From Clostridia bacterium (lineage in GTDB: Bacteria; Bacillota; Clostridia; Oscillospirales; Acutalibacteraceae), in NCBI GenBank assembly GCA_017522225.1, contig JAFWZR010000008.1:1-48486 (forward strand): DNA of 48,486 nucleotides, given 5' to 3'. Position numbers and translations under genes: made by a program. This document shows positions 18,929 to 26,233 of this stretch, piece by piece; position 1 is the stretch's first letter, and each line of letters opens with the position of its first letter. Below the pieces are notes generated by a model that was given only the letters and a program-made list of their open reading frames with translations, did not search any database and was not told the DNA's origin.

Positions 18929-19846
18929 TTATTTATTAAGGAAATCGTATGCTACACCTGAGAGCTCCTCTGCTCTGTCTTCAATGCAGATGTGTCCGCC
19001 ACCCTCAACAAGATAATGCTCTGCTGACGGGAAAGCGTCTGAAATCTGCTGCTTCATAGAGTCGTTGATAATCATATCCTTGCTTGCATTGACTATGAGC
19101 ACGGGGCAAGTAATATCTGCCGCACCCTCAAGGTCTGTCGGTCGCATTGTCTGCATAAGCATACAAAGTCCTTCACCTGTACCGTCAAGCTGGAGAGGCT
19201 TGGTTACACCCTCAAGGTTATAATTCTTGGTATATTCAAGGTTTGCTGTTGCCATATAAACAACAAGACGCATAAGAACATCAATTTTTGTAAGATACTT
19301 GAAAACAAAATCAACCATTCCACTCAGAATCGGTGAAGAAGCCATACCGCCCATTTTACCCATATCTGCAACGGGTGCTGCACAGAAGAGCATAAGCTTC
19401 TGCACACTTACCTGCTGAGCAACATTGATTGCAACTGCGCCGCCCATTGAGTGACCTGCAAGTGTCCATGTAAAGGCGGGTGCGATGCTGAGCATAAGCT
19501 TTTCAACAAGTGTTTCACGGTCGACAAGCTCCATATCTGCATTTTCGCGTGTGCTGTAACCGAAATTCGGAAGGTCAACACAGTAACAGTCATAACCCTT
19601 AGCACTCATTTCGGCAGCCATATTTTCCCACGAATAGCTTGACTGACCGAAGCCGTGAATAAACATAATTCTGCCCTTATAAAGTCCCTCGTGCGGTGTA
19701 AAGCGGTAGTGAAGCTCGTAATCGCCGTATGTGAAGAAACGGCTGTTTTCGTACGGAAGCTCTGCAGTATCTGCCGCAAAAGCAGGTACGCACACCATAA
19801 ACATCATTGCGATACACAAAACAACGGATAATATTTTCTTAATCAT
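18929..19846 (-). CDS. Exported alpha/beta hydrolase
   Basis: The 305-aa protein starts with a signal peptide (MIKKILSVVLCIAMMFMVCV, cleavage probably after AFA) and then forms a complete alpha/beta hydrolase: MFIHGFGQSSYSWENMAAEM (oxyanion HGFG), CYCVDLPNFGYS, the nucleophile elbow LAGHSMGGAVA, the acid in VLIVNASKDMIINDS and the His in VEGGGHICIED. All three catalytic residues are present, so it should be active. It lies 12 nt after typA. The substrate is unknown; a secreted esterase or lipase is the best guess. Confidence 0.85.
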   Translation of the reverse strand: MIKKILSVVLCIAMMFMVCVPAFAADTAELPYENSRFFTYGDYELHYRFTPHEGLYKGRIMFIHGFGQSSYSWENMAAEMSAKGYDCYCVDLPNFGYSTRENADMELVDRETLVEKLMLSIAPAFTWTLAGHSMGGAVAINVAQQVSVQKLMLFCAAPVADMGKMGGMASSPILSGMVDFVFKYLTKIDVLMRLVVYMATANLEYTKNYNLEGVTKPLQLDGTGEGLCMLMQTMRPTDLEGAADITCPVLIVNASKDMIINDSMKQQISDAFPSAEHYLVEGGGHICIEDRAEELSGVAYDFLNK

Positions 19847-19858
19847 AGTAACCTCTCC

Positions 19859-21679
19859 TTATTTCTTTTTGAACATCTGCTTCATACGAAGCTCCTTTGA
19901 AAGAACGCGCTTACGAAGACGCAGTGACTGCGGAGTAACCTCAAGAAGCTCGTCATCCTTGATAAATTCCATTGACTGCTCAAGGCTGAGAGTTGTAGGC
20001 GGAACAAGGCGAAGAGCATCGTCACTGCCTGCCGCACGGGTGTTGGTCATCTGCTTTTTCTTGCATACGTTGCAGACAACATCTTCGTTTCTTGAGCATT
20101 CGCCGACAATCATACCCTCGTACACCTCAAGTCCCGGTCCGATGAACAGACGGCCTCTGTCCTGAGTATTGAAAAGGCCGTAGCCTGTGCTTGTGCCTGT
20201 TTCGTGAACAACGATTGAGCCACGCTCACGCGTAATCATATCGCCCTTATAAGGCTCATAACCTGCAAAAAGCTGATTCATAATACCGTTGCCGTTGGTA
20301 TCTGTCATAAACTCTGAACGGTAACCGATAAGACCTCTTGAAGGAATTTTAAATTCAAGGTGTGTTGCACCGCCGTCACGAGAGCCCATATTCTCAAGCT
20401 CACCCTTGCGTGAACCGAGTTTTTCAATAACTGCACCGACGTACTGCTCAGGTACCTCAACAATAAGAAGCTCCATCGGCTCACAAAGCTCACCGTTGAT
20501 TGTTTTATAAATAACCTCGGGACGTGAAACCTGGAACTCGTAGCCCTGACGGCGCATTGTTTCAATAAGAATTGAAAGATGAAGCTCGCCTCTGCCCGAA
20601 ACCTTGAAGGTATCGGTTGAATCTGTCTCTTCAACACGCATACTTACGTTTGTTTCGACCTCCTTGAAAAGACGGTCACGGATATTTCTTGATGTTACAA
20701 ACTTACCCTCACGGCCCGCAAACGGACTGTCGTTGACAATAAAGTTCATTGAAATTGTCGGCTCGTCAATTTTAACAAAGGGTAACGGCTCAATGCAATC
20801 GGGTGCGCAGGCCGTTTCACCGATATTAAGGTCAACAATACCTGAAACGCAGACGATGTCACCCATCATTGCCGATTCGACCTCAACTCGTCTGAGTCCT
20901 TCGAACTGGTAGAGTCGGGAAATTTTCACATTCTGTGTCTCGCCATCCTGTTTGCAGAGCACAACACTGTCGCCGCGCTTTATCTGTCCTCTTTCCACTC
21001 TGCCGACACCGATACGGCCGATGTAATCGTCATAATCAAGGCTTGAGAAAAGAATCTGAAGCGGTGCATCAATCTCGCCTGACGGAGGCTGGATGTTTTC
21101 AAGAATTGAATCAAGAAGCGGACGCATATCACCCTCACGCACATCGGGATCGAGTGATGAATAGCCTTCTCTTGCCGAAGCGTAAACAACGGGGAATTCG
21201 ATCTGATCGTCATCAGCACCAAGCTCGATAAACAAGTCAAGAACCTCGTCAATAACCTCGGTCGGTCTTGCACCCGGTCTGTCAATTTTGTTGACAACAA
21301 CAAGCACCTTCTTCTTAAGATTGAGTGCTTTTTTGAGAACGAAACGTGTCTGTGGCATACAGCCCTCAAACGCATCAACGAGAAGAAGCACGCCGTCAAC
21401 CATCATCAGAATACGCTCAACCTCACCGCCGAAATCTGCGTGGCCCGGGGTGTCAACGATATTGATCTTTGTATCTTTATAATGCACCGAAGTGTTTTTT
21501 GAAAGAATTGTGATGCCACGCTCACGCTCGAGGTCGTTAGAGTCCATAACTCTGTCCTGTACCTGCTCGTTTTCACGGAAGATACCGCTTTGCTTGAGCA
21601 TCTCATCAACCATGGTTGTTTTACCGTGGTCAACGTGAGCAATTATAGCAACATTCCTGATTGAATCTCTCTTTGTCAT
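19859..21679 (-). CDS. typA: Ribosome-associated GTPase TypA/BipA
   Basis: BipA is a translational GTPase related to EF-G that aids 50S assembly, especially in the cold. The 606-aa protein has normal length and G motifs: AHVDHGKTTMVDEML (G1), RERGITILSKNTSV (G2), DTPGHADFGGEVER (G3) and NKIDRPGARP (G4). The C-terminal domain with GRGELHLSILIETMRRQGYE and FKIPSRGLIGYRSEFMTDT is BipA-specific. It is the first gene of a five-gene minus-strand operon and has a TTGACT-17-TAAAAT promoter at 21724-21752. Confidence 0.97.
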   Translation of the reverse strand: MTKRDSIRNVAIIAHVDHGKTTMVDEMLKQSGIFRENEQVQDRVMDSNDLERERGITILSKNTSVHYKDTKINIVDTPGHADFGGEVERILMMVDGVLLLVDAFEGCMPQTRFVLKKALNLKKKVLVVVNKIDRPGARPTEVIDEVLDLFIELGADDDQIEFPVVYASAREGYSSLDPDVREGDMRPLLDSILENIQPPSGEIDAPLQILFSSLDYDDYIGRIGVGRVERGQIKRGDSVVLCKQDGETQNVKISRLYQFEGLRRVEVESAMMGDIVCVSGIVDLNIGETACAPDCIEPLPFVKIDEPTISMNFIVNDSPFAGREGKFVTSRNIRDRLFKEVETNVSMRVEETDSTDTFKVSGRGELHLSILIETMRRQGYEFQVSRPEVIYKTINGELCEPMELLIVEVPEQYVGAVIEKLGSRKGELENMGSRDGGATHLEFKIPSRGLIGYRSEFMTDTNGNGIMNQLFAGYEPYKGDMITRERGSIVVHETGTSTGYGLFNTQDRGRLFIGPGLEVYEGMIVGECSRNEDVVCNVCKKKQMTNTRAAGSDDALRLVPPTTLSLEQSMEFIKDDELLEVTPQSLRLRKRVLSKELRMKQMFKKK

Positions 21680-21723
21680 ACTAACCGTCCTTGCTGTAAA
21701 AATAATCCTCTTTTTATCCTTAT

Positions 21724-21752
21724 ATTTTAATATATATCAGGTTTATAGTCAA
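21724..21752 (-). promoter_or_regulatory. Promoter of the typA operon
   Basis: Minus strand: -35 TTGACT at 21747-21752, a 17-bp spacer, -10 TAAAAT at 21724-21729, 45 bp from the typA start. It is back-to-back with the metallophosphoesterase promoter at 21762-21790. Confidence 0.7.
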
Positions 21753-21761
21753 GAAAAATCG

Positions 21762-21790
21762 TTGATTTACAGATTGCTTTGTGCTACAAT
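21762..21790 (+). promoter_or_regulatory. Promoter of the PAP-like phosphoesterase gene
   Basis: -35 TTGATT at 21762-21767, a 17-bp spacer, -10 TACAAT at 21785-21790, 22 bp before the ATG at 21813. The spacing to the divergent typA promoter is only 9 bp between the -35 boxes. Confidence 0.6.
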
Positions 21791-21812
21791 TTCTTCGAAA
21801 GAGGTGTTTTTT

Positions 21813-23441
21813 ATGATAAGCAGAGAAGAGTGGAAATCTATAAGAGGCTCACAAAAGAATCCTGACCATATAATGCTTTCAATCAAAGGAAATCCCGAAA
21901 CATCAATGACGGTTACCTGGCGCACCTGTACAGAGATTGACTGCGGTTATGCACTCTGCCGTGAGGCAGGCACTGACAAGTGGATTCGTTTTGATGCTGT
22001 TATGGGTGAATTTGAATCCGATATGGACTCAAGTCATATTTTCTGGGCAGATATGACAGGGCTGAAACCCGACACAAGGTATGAATATAATGTGGGTAAC
22101 GATGAATACCGAAGTGAATGCTACGATTTTTCAACCGTGCCCGAAAACCTTGAGGATTTTGAATTTATCTGCTTTTCGGATGTTCAGACAGGCGGTCCGA
22201 TACCCCCTGCCGATTATTCAGGCTTCAACTCGTTTTTAAAAGAGACTCTCAGGAAGCATCCCGATGTGCGTTTTATCCTGACTGCAGGTGACAACACAAA
22301 CTGCGGACAGACCGACATACAGTGGACAGGTTCACTTGAAGGTTACAAGGGCGTTATGGAGCATATCCCTCTTATGATGTCTATGGGTAACCACGACGAT
22401 ATGGGATTCAGAAATTACTTTACCTTCGAAGGAAAGTATTATTCTGAAAAAGCTGAATTTTTCAGCAACCAGTTCCGCGGAACTTATGCTGATAACGGTC
22501 CCGAGGAGTGGAAAACCGCAAACTATTCCTTTGATTTCGGTAACGCACATTTTACGGCAATCGGAATCAGCGGTCCCGAGGACGTTAACGAATGGCTTAT
22601 CCGTGACACTGATGCCAGTGACAAAACATGGAAATTCGGCTCATACCACTTCCCTGTCTGCTATACAGGCAGCGACCTCTCCTGTGACGATGCATACCCG
22701 ATGATGATGGAGGGTATGGAAAAATTTGACATTATGTTCAGCGGTCACGAGCATTGCTTCTCGAGAAGCTTCCCCAGAAGAAACGAAAACTTGTACGACA
22801 AGCCGTCGGAGGGAACTGTATTCTATAACCTGGGAAGCAGTAACAGAAATCCCTCGAGAATGCTTGCGATTCCCAAATTATGGAACACAGCGTGGTACCC
22901 GCACGAGGAAGAGCTTTCAATGTATGCGATTGCACACGTCGAGAAGAACAAGCTGACACTCACCTCTTACCTTGAGGACGGCAGAATTGCTGACAGATGC
23001 GTTATAGACAAGGAAAATGACTGCATTGAGCCGATAGCACTTGCGCCCCTTTACCACGAGCCGAGAATAATGTTCAAGGGTGCAGACCTCGGTCTGTGCG
23101 CAAGAACAACTCCCGGTGAAAGCATTGACGGTGTCTGGTATGTACCCGCCGCAATTCTCTTCCGTTGTATAGGTGCTGAGGCTGAGCTCGGTGAAGGAAC
23201 AGTTTATATCGAGGCTTACCGCCACAATGTAAAATTCACTTTGGGAAGTGACATAGCTGTTACCGACAGGGGCGAATATAAGATGAACGGCAAGGTTGTC
23301 CGTCTGCACCGCGACCAGCTTTATGTCCCTGTTGACGGAATATGCAAGGCTTTTGATATGCGATTCAATTATTACACCAGGAACAATATCCTCTCTTTCG
23401 AGCTTGAAAGTCAGGAAAAGCACGTGCCTTTTCAGCCGTAA
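21813..23441 (+). CDS. Purple-acid-phosphatase-like metallophosphoesterase with C-terminal stalk-like domain
   Basis: The start is the ATG at 21813 (542 aa), preceded by AAGAGGTG; the open frame upstream overlaps the promoter. Order of domains: an N-terminal fibronectin-III-like domain (residues about 20-110, GNPETSMTVTWRTCTEID), then the phosphoesterase core with CFSDVQTGG, LTAGDNTN, SMGNHDDMGFRNY, SYHFPVCY and FSGHEHCFSRS, then a C-terminal region (about 430-530) whose WYVPAAILFRCIGAEAELGE and LYVPVDGICKAFDM repeats resemble copper-amine-oxidase N-terminal-like domains. No signal peptide or membrane segment was seen, unlike the two related exported enzymes in this window. Substrate unknown. 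Confidence 0.8.
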   Translation: MISREEWKSIRGSQKNPDHIMLSIKGNPETSMTVTWRTCTEIDCGYALCREAGTDKWIRFDAVMGEFESDMDSSHIFWADMTGLKPDTRYEYNVGNDEYRSECYDFSTVPENLEDFEFICFSDVQTGGPIPPADYSGFNSFLKETLRKHPDVRFILTAGDNTNCGQTDIQWTGSLEGYKGVMEHIPLMMSMGNHDDMGFRNYFTFEGKYYSEKAEFFSNQFRGTYADNGPEEWKTANYSFDFGNAHFTAIGISGPEDVNEWLIRDTDASDKTWKFGSYHFPVCYTGSDLSCDDAYPMMMEGMEKFDIMFSGHEHCFSRSFPRRNENLYDKPSEGTVFYNLGSSNRNPSRMLAIPKLWNTAWYPHEEELSMYAIAHVEKNKLTLTSYLEDGRIADRCVIDKENDCIEPIALAPLYHEPRIMFKGADLGLCARTTPGESIDGVWYVPAAILFRCIGAEAELGEGTVYIEAYRHNVKFTLGSDIAVTDRGEYKMNGKVVRLHRDQLYVPVDGICKAFDMRFNYYTRNNILSFELESQEKHVPFQP

Positions 23442-23477
23442 ATTGTGATAATCAACACATTGAACACGATTGAGGTA

Positions 23478-23506
23478 TTGACAAAAAAATACAACGGTGT
23501 TAAAAT
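23478..23506 (+). promoter_or_regulatory. Promoter of miniature protein 1
   Basis: -35 TTGACA at 23478-23483, a 17-bp spacer, -10 TAAAAT at 23501-23506. Near-consensus, about 50 bp before the small gene. Confidence 0.75.
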
Positions 23507-23556
23507 ATATGCAAATAGGGCGGATTTTTTCGCTCAAAAATGAAAGGAGATTCATC

Positions 23557-23706
23557 ATGGATCAGATTACAGCACTCTTTGAAGGCATTGATTGGGATGC
23601 AATTCTTGACACAGTTATGACTAAGCTCACAGACCTCATCGTTCAGATCGATTTCCAGCAGGTTCTTGATGCTATTGCTAATCTCGTAGCAGGTTTCATT
23701 GCATAA
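23557..23706 (+). CDS. Miniature amphipathic protein 1 (49 aa)
   Basis: This 49-aa protein (MDQITALFEGIDWDAILDTV...) is read from the ATG at 23557 behind AAAGGAG; an upstream in-frame extension overlaps the promoter region and is rejected. It has no Cys, no signal peptide and no cleavage motif. It is built of two related halves, each starting ID(W/F) and patterned as an amphipathic acidic helix (IDWDAILDTVMTKLTDLI and IDFQQVLDAIANLVAGFI). The next gene encodes a paralogue. It has its own promoter and a UUCG-loop terminator, so it is a separate, probably highly expressed unit. Function is unknown; a membrane-surface peptide, bacteriocin-like peptide or ribosomally made precursor are only possibilities. 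Confidence 0.7.
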   Translation: MDQITALFEGIDWDAILDTVMTKLTDLIVQIDFQQVLDAIANLVAGFIA

Positions 23707-23720
23707 TTTAATTAAGATTT

Positions 23721-23751
23721 AAGCAGTCGCTTCGGCGGCTGCTTATTTTTT
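23721..23751 (+). terminator. Terminator of miniature protein 1
   Basis: A 10-bp stem AAGCAGTCGC/GCGGCTGCTT (one G-U pair) with a UUCG tetraloop is followed by ATTTTTT. It lies 14 nt after the stop codon. Very strong by inspection. Confidence 0.92.
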
Positions 23752-23761
23752 AAAAAAAGTA

Positions 23762-23790
23762 TTGACAACAAACTATACAAATGTTAATAT
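23762..23790 (+). promoter_or_regulatory. Promoter of miniature protein 2
   Basis: -35 TTGACA at 23762-23767, a 17-bp spacer, -10 TAATAT at 23785-23790. The leader that follows contains GCGATA-GGAA-TATCGC, a 6-bp hairpin with a GGAA tetraloop, which may protect the mRNA 5' end. Confidence 0.75.
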
Positions 23791-23843
23791 ATGTATGACA
23801 ATGGGCGATAGGAATATCGCTACTTAATGAAAGGAGAACTACC

Positions 23844-23978
23844 ATGGATTTTAATGCAATTCTTGAGAGCATCGATTTCGACGCAATCATCACTTATGTA
23901 ACAGACCTTCTTGCACAGATTGACTTCCAGGCTATCCTCGACAGCGTTATCGAGATGGTTAAGGGTCTCATCGCATAA
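23844..23978 (+). CDS. Miniature amphipathic protein 2 (44 aa)
   Basis: The 44-aa product (MDFNAILESIDFDAIITYVT...) is a clear paralogue of the preceding 49-aa protein: both have the IDF/IDW start of each half, the AQIDFQAILD / VQIDFQQVLD centre and a Gly-hydrophobic-Ile-Ala ending (KGLIA and AGFIA). An AAAGGAG site lies 7 nt before the ATG at 23844. It has a strong private promoter, a hairpin-capped leader and a long perfect terminator. No Cys, Lys-rich tail or leader-cleavage motif was seen. It is not recognised as a known family. Confidence 0.7.
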   Translation: MDFNAILESIDFDAIITYVTDLLAQIDFQAILDSVIEMVKGLIA

Positions 23979-23992
23979 TTGAACTTAAACCC

Positions 23993-24031
23993 AAAAGAAC
24001 CGATGCGGAGCAAACCGCATCGGTTCTTTTT
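23993..24031 (+). terminator. Terminator of miniature protein 2
   Basis: A 16-bp perfect stem (AAAAGAACCGATGCGG and its complement) with a 6-nt loop (AGCAAA) ends in a U-run TTTTTA. It lies 14 nt after the stop codon. Confidence 0.93.
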
Positions 24032-24138
24032 ATTATATCCGACAAATACCGACATATTATTAAAAACGTGGCAAAAGTATGACGGTATATTGCACTAAAC
24101 AGCAATGTCTTCTGCTTTATGATTTGTTAAAAGAAATA

Positions 24139-24168
24139 TTGACGGAAATAACCAAAAAGTGGTATATT
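24139..24168 (+). promoter_or_regulatory. Promoter of the abrB-like / BspA operon
   Basis: -35 TTGACG at 24139-24144, an 18-bp spacer, -10 TATATT at 24163-24168, about 38 bp before the ATG at 24207. No separate promoter is obvious between this gene and the BspA-like gene. Confidence 0.55.
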
Positions 24169-24206
24169 ATTTACATAAGAACACTACAGACAAAGGAGAT
24201 GTAAAA

Positions 24207-24452
24207 ATGAAACAGGTCGGCATAGTAAGAACAATTGACCTTGCGGGAAGAATTGTTCTCCCCATCGAAATCCGAAAAGAGCTTGACCTTATGCAAGAAG
24301 GCAGCAAGCTCGAAATTATCGCAAGAGGTAATGAGATACTGTTGCGTAAATATGCACCGTCCTGCATTTTCTGTCACGAGGAAAATGACCTTGTTGAGTT
24401 CAATGGACAGAAAATCTGCCGTAAGTGTGCAGAGGAAATCGGAAAAATATAA
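24207..24452 (+). CDS. AbrB/SpoVT-family regulator with zinc ribbon
   Basis: The start is the ATG at 24207 (81 aa), where AAAGGAGAT precedes it; the longer frame runs through the -10 box. Residues 1-48 form an AbrB-type swapped-hairpin DNA-binding domain (VRTIDLAGRIVLPIEIRKEL). The C-terminus carries C53-x2-C56 and C71-x2-C74, a zinc ribbon found in many clostridial AbrB-like regulators. It is a probable transition-state-type transcription factor. It lies 41 nt ahead of the BspA-dockerin gene with no visible terminator, suggesting co-transcription, so it may regulate surface-protein expression or its own operon. Confidence 0.85.
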   Translation: MKQVGIVRTIDLAGRIVLPIEIRKELDLMQEGSKLEIIARGNEILLRKYAPSCIFCHEENDLVEFNGQKICRKCAEEIGKI

Positions 24453-24493
24453 AACCGAATCGAGAAATGCTATAAATAAAAGGAGCGACTGTT

Positions 24494-26203
24494 ATGAAAA
24501 ATATTTTCAAAAAAATCCTGGTATCCGTATTGATAGCGTTAATTATTCTCTCTGTTTCACCCGCGAGCACGCTGTCAGGAATCAGACTTTTGTCAGACCT
24601 TGACGTGAAGGCAACTGCGCTTACATCAGGTGATTATGCATACGAAATCCGTGATTCGTTTGCTGCAATTGTCGGATATAAGGGTGATTCATCCTCAATT
24701 ATCATCCCCTCAGAACTCGACGGTTATACCGTTACAACAATTGATCAGGGTGTCTTTGCTGACAAAGCCTTTATTGAATTTGTTATGCTACCCGAGACAT
24801 TGATAACCATCGGTGCCTCAAGCACTGCCTTCAAGGGTGTTTTTGAAAACTGTCCGAAGCTTAAAACCGTTGTTATGCGAACAGGTACATTTGATGCTGT
24901 TCTCGGTCCAGAAACATTTATGAACTGCAAATCCCTTCAGTCAATCGTAATCCCGGGTAACTATGCGGTAATCAGTGAAAACGCATTCCTCGGCTGCACT
25001 GCACTTGAATCCGTTACGCTGAGAAAATCTGACTACGCTTATGCGAACCAGATTATTGAAGCAGGTGCTTTCCGCGGTTGTACAGCACTTTCGGACATAA
25101 CCTTACCTACAACACTTACATCCATCGGCGCTTATGCTTTTTACGGCACAGCTATAGAAATAATCAAGCTTCCCGAAGGTGTTGAAACAGTCAGCTACGG
25201 TGCTTTTGCTGAGTTACCCAACCTTACTGAGGTTACACTCCCTACTACGCTTACAAGCGTCGGTGCAACAAACGTGGCTTTTACGGGTGCATTTGAAAAC
25301 TGCCCTAAGCTGCAGAAGGTAACATTCCGTTCAGGTGTATCTGATGCTGTTCTCGGCTCGGAAACATTTATGAACTGCAGATCGTTGCAGTCCGTTTCTA
25401 TCCCCGGCAACTATACAACCATCCGTGAAAATGCTTTTTCGGGTTGTTCATCATTACAATCCGTCACTCTTAATAAATCCGATTACGGCTACGCAAATCA
25501 GGTGATTGAGAACAACGCTTTCCGCGACTGTCCTTCACTTAAAAGAATCTCTCTGCCGACAACATTAAAGGCTATTGAAGCGAATGCTTTTGCAGGCTCG
25601 GCGGTAGAAGAGCTTGAGATTCCCGAAGGCGTTACCACCATCAGCTACGGTGCTTTTGCAAATTCCTACAAGCTTAAAAGCGTTACCCTGCCCTCCACAC
25701 TTACAAATATCGGTGCGGCAAACACTGCTTTTACGGGTGCATTTGAAAACTGCTCAAAGCTCGAAAAGGTTTTGTTTGCAGAAGGCAGTAAAAAGCTGAC
25801 AATCGGTGCAGAAACCTTTATGAACTGCGCTTCATTAACAACAGTTCACCTTCCGATGAATCTTTCAGACATCAAGCAAAACGTGTTCTATGCCTCAACA
25901 AAGAATCTTACACTCTGCAGCAAATCATATGATTCTTATGCTAAGGAATACGCTGACAAAAACGCTTTGAGCTTTAAGCTTTGCGACGGTAATCATAAAA
26001 TCAGCACAGGTCTCGGCGACATTAACGGTGACAAGGAAATCAACTCATCGGATGCCCTGATGATCCTCCAGCATTCGGTTGGCAAGAAAAAGCTCAGCGG
26101 ATATGCACTGTTTGCCGCAGATACAACCCGTGACGGATATGTAAACTCGTCTGACGCACTTGTAATTCTTCAGTATGCAGTAGGAAAAAGAACAGAGATA
26201 TAA
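24494..26203 (+). CDS. Exported BspA-like leucine-rich-repeat protein with dockerin
   Basis: The 569-aa protein starts with a signal peptide or signal anchor (MKNIFKKILVSVLIALIILS) followed by BspA-type (LRR_5) repeats such as AFLGCTALESVTL, AFRGCTALSDITLPTTLTSI and AFANSYKLKSVTLPSTLTNI. The repeats are organised in a longer unit of exactly 450 bp: the FENC segment recurs at 24845, 25295 and 25745. The last 60 residues are a type I dockerin with two calcium loops, GDINGDKEINSSDALMILQ and TTRDGYVNSSDALVILQY. Dockerins bind cohesins, so it probably attaches to a cohesin-bearing cell-surface scaffold. BspA-like repeats mediate adhesion in other bacteria; that role is inferred here. Confidence 0.85.
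   Translation: MKNIFKKILVSVLIALIILSVSPASTLSGIRLLSDLDVKATALTSGDYAYEIRDSFAAIVGYKGDSSSIIIPSELDGYTVTTIDQGVFADKAFIEFVMLPETLITIGASSTAFKGVFENCPKLKTVVMRTGTFDAVLGPETFMNCKSLQSIVIPGNYAVISENAFLGCTALESVTLRKSDYAYANQIIEAGAFRGCTALSDITLPTTLTSIGAYAFYGTAIEIIKLPEGVETVSYGAFAELPNLTEVTLPTTLTSVGATNVAFTGAFENCPKLQKVTFRSGVSDAVLGSETFMNCRSLQSVSIPGNYTTIRENAFSGCSSLQSVTLNKSDYGYANQVIENNAFRDCPSLKRISLPTTLKAIEANAFAGSAVEELEIPEGVTTISYGAFANSYKLKSVTLPSTLTNIGAANTAFTGAFENCSKLEKVLFAEGSKKLTIGAETFMNCASLTTVHLPMNLSDIKQNVFYASTKNLTLCSKSYDSYAKEYADKNALSFKLCDGNHKISTGLGDINGDKEINSSDALMILQHSVGKKKLSGYALFAADTTRDGYVNSSDALVILQYAVGKRTEI
24845..25750 (+). repeat. 450-bp tandem super-repeat in the BspA-like gene
   Basis: The coding sequence for FENC(P/S)KL recurs at 24845, 25295 and 25745, exactly 450 bp apart, with matching downstream text (ETFMNC, then PGNY in the first two units). 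One unit is therefore 150 aa and contains several LRR_5 motifs. The third unit is incomplete and runs into the dockerin. Confidence 0.85.
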
Positions 26204-26206
26204 ATC

Positions 26207-26233
26207 AAAAGGACTGCCTCGGCAGTCCTTTTT
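26207..26233 (+). terminator. Terminator after the BspA-like gene
   Basis: An 11-bp stem AAAAGGACTGC/GCAGTCCTTTT with a CTCG loop and a T-run lies between convergent genes. The A-run upstream makes it potentially bidirectional, serving the minus-strand phosphoesterase as well. Confidence 0.9.

Noticed and set aside
22917-23558. Minus-strand frame opposite the C-terminus of the phosphoesterase
   Set aside because: The sense gene has conserved domains and a promoter; the antisense frame has none.
23557-23978. The two miniature proteins as precursor peptides of the radical SAM operon
   Set aside because: They have separate strong promoters and terminators and lie over 4 kb away with other genes between; no leader, core or cleavage motif is visible.
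23557-23978. The two miniature proteins as a type I toxin-antitoxin pair
   Set aside because: They are acidic amphipathic peptides rather than single membrane helices, and no antisense RNA promoter was seen.
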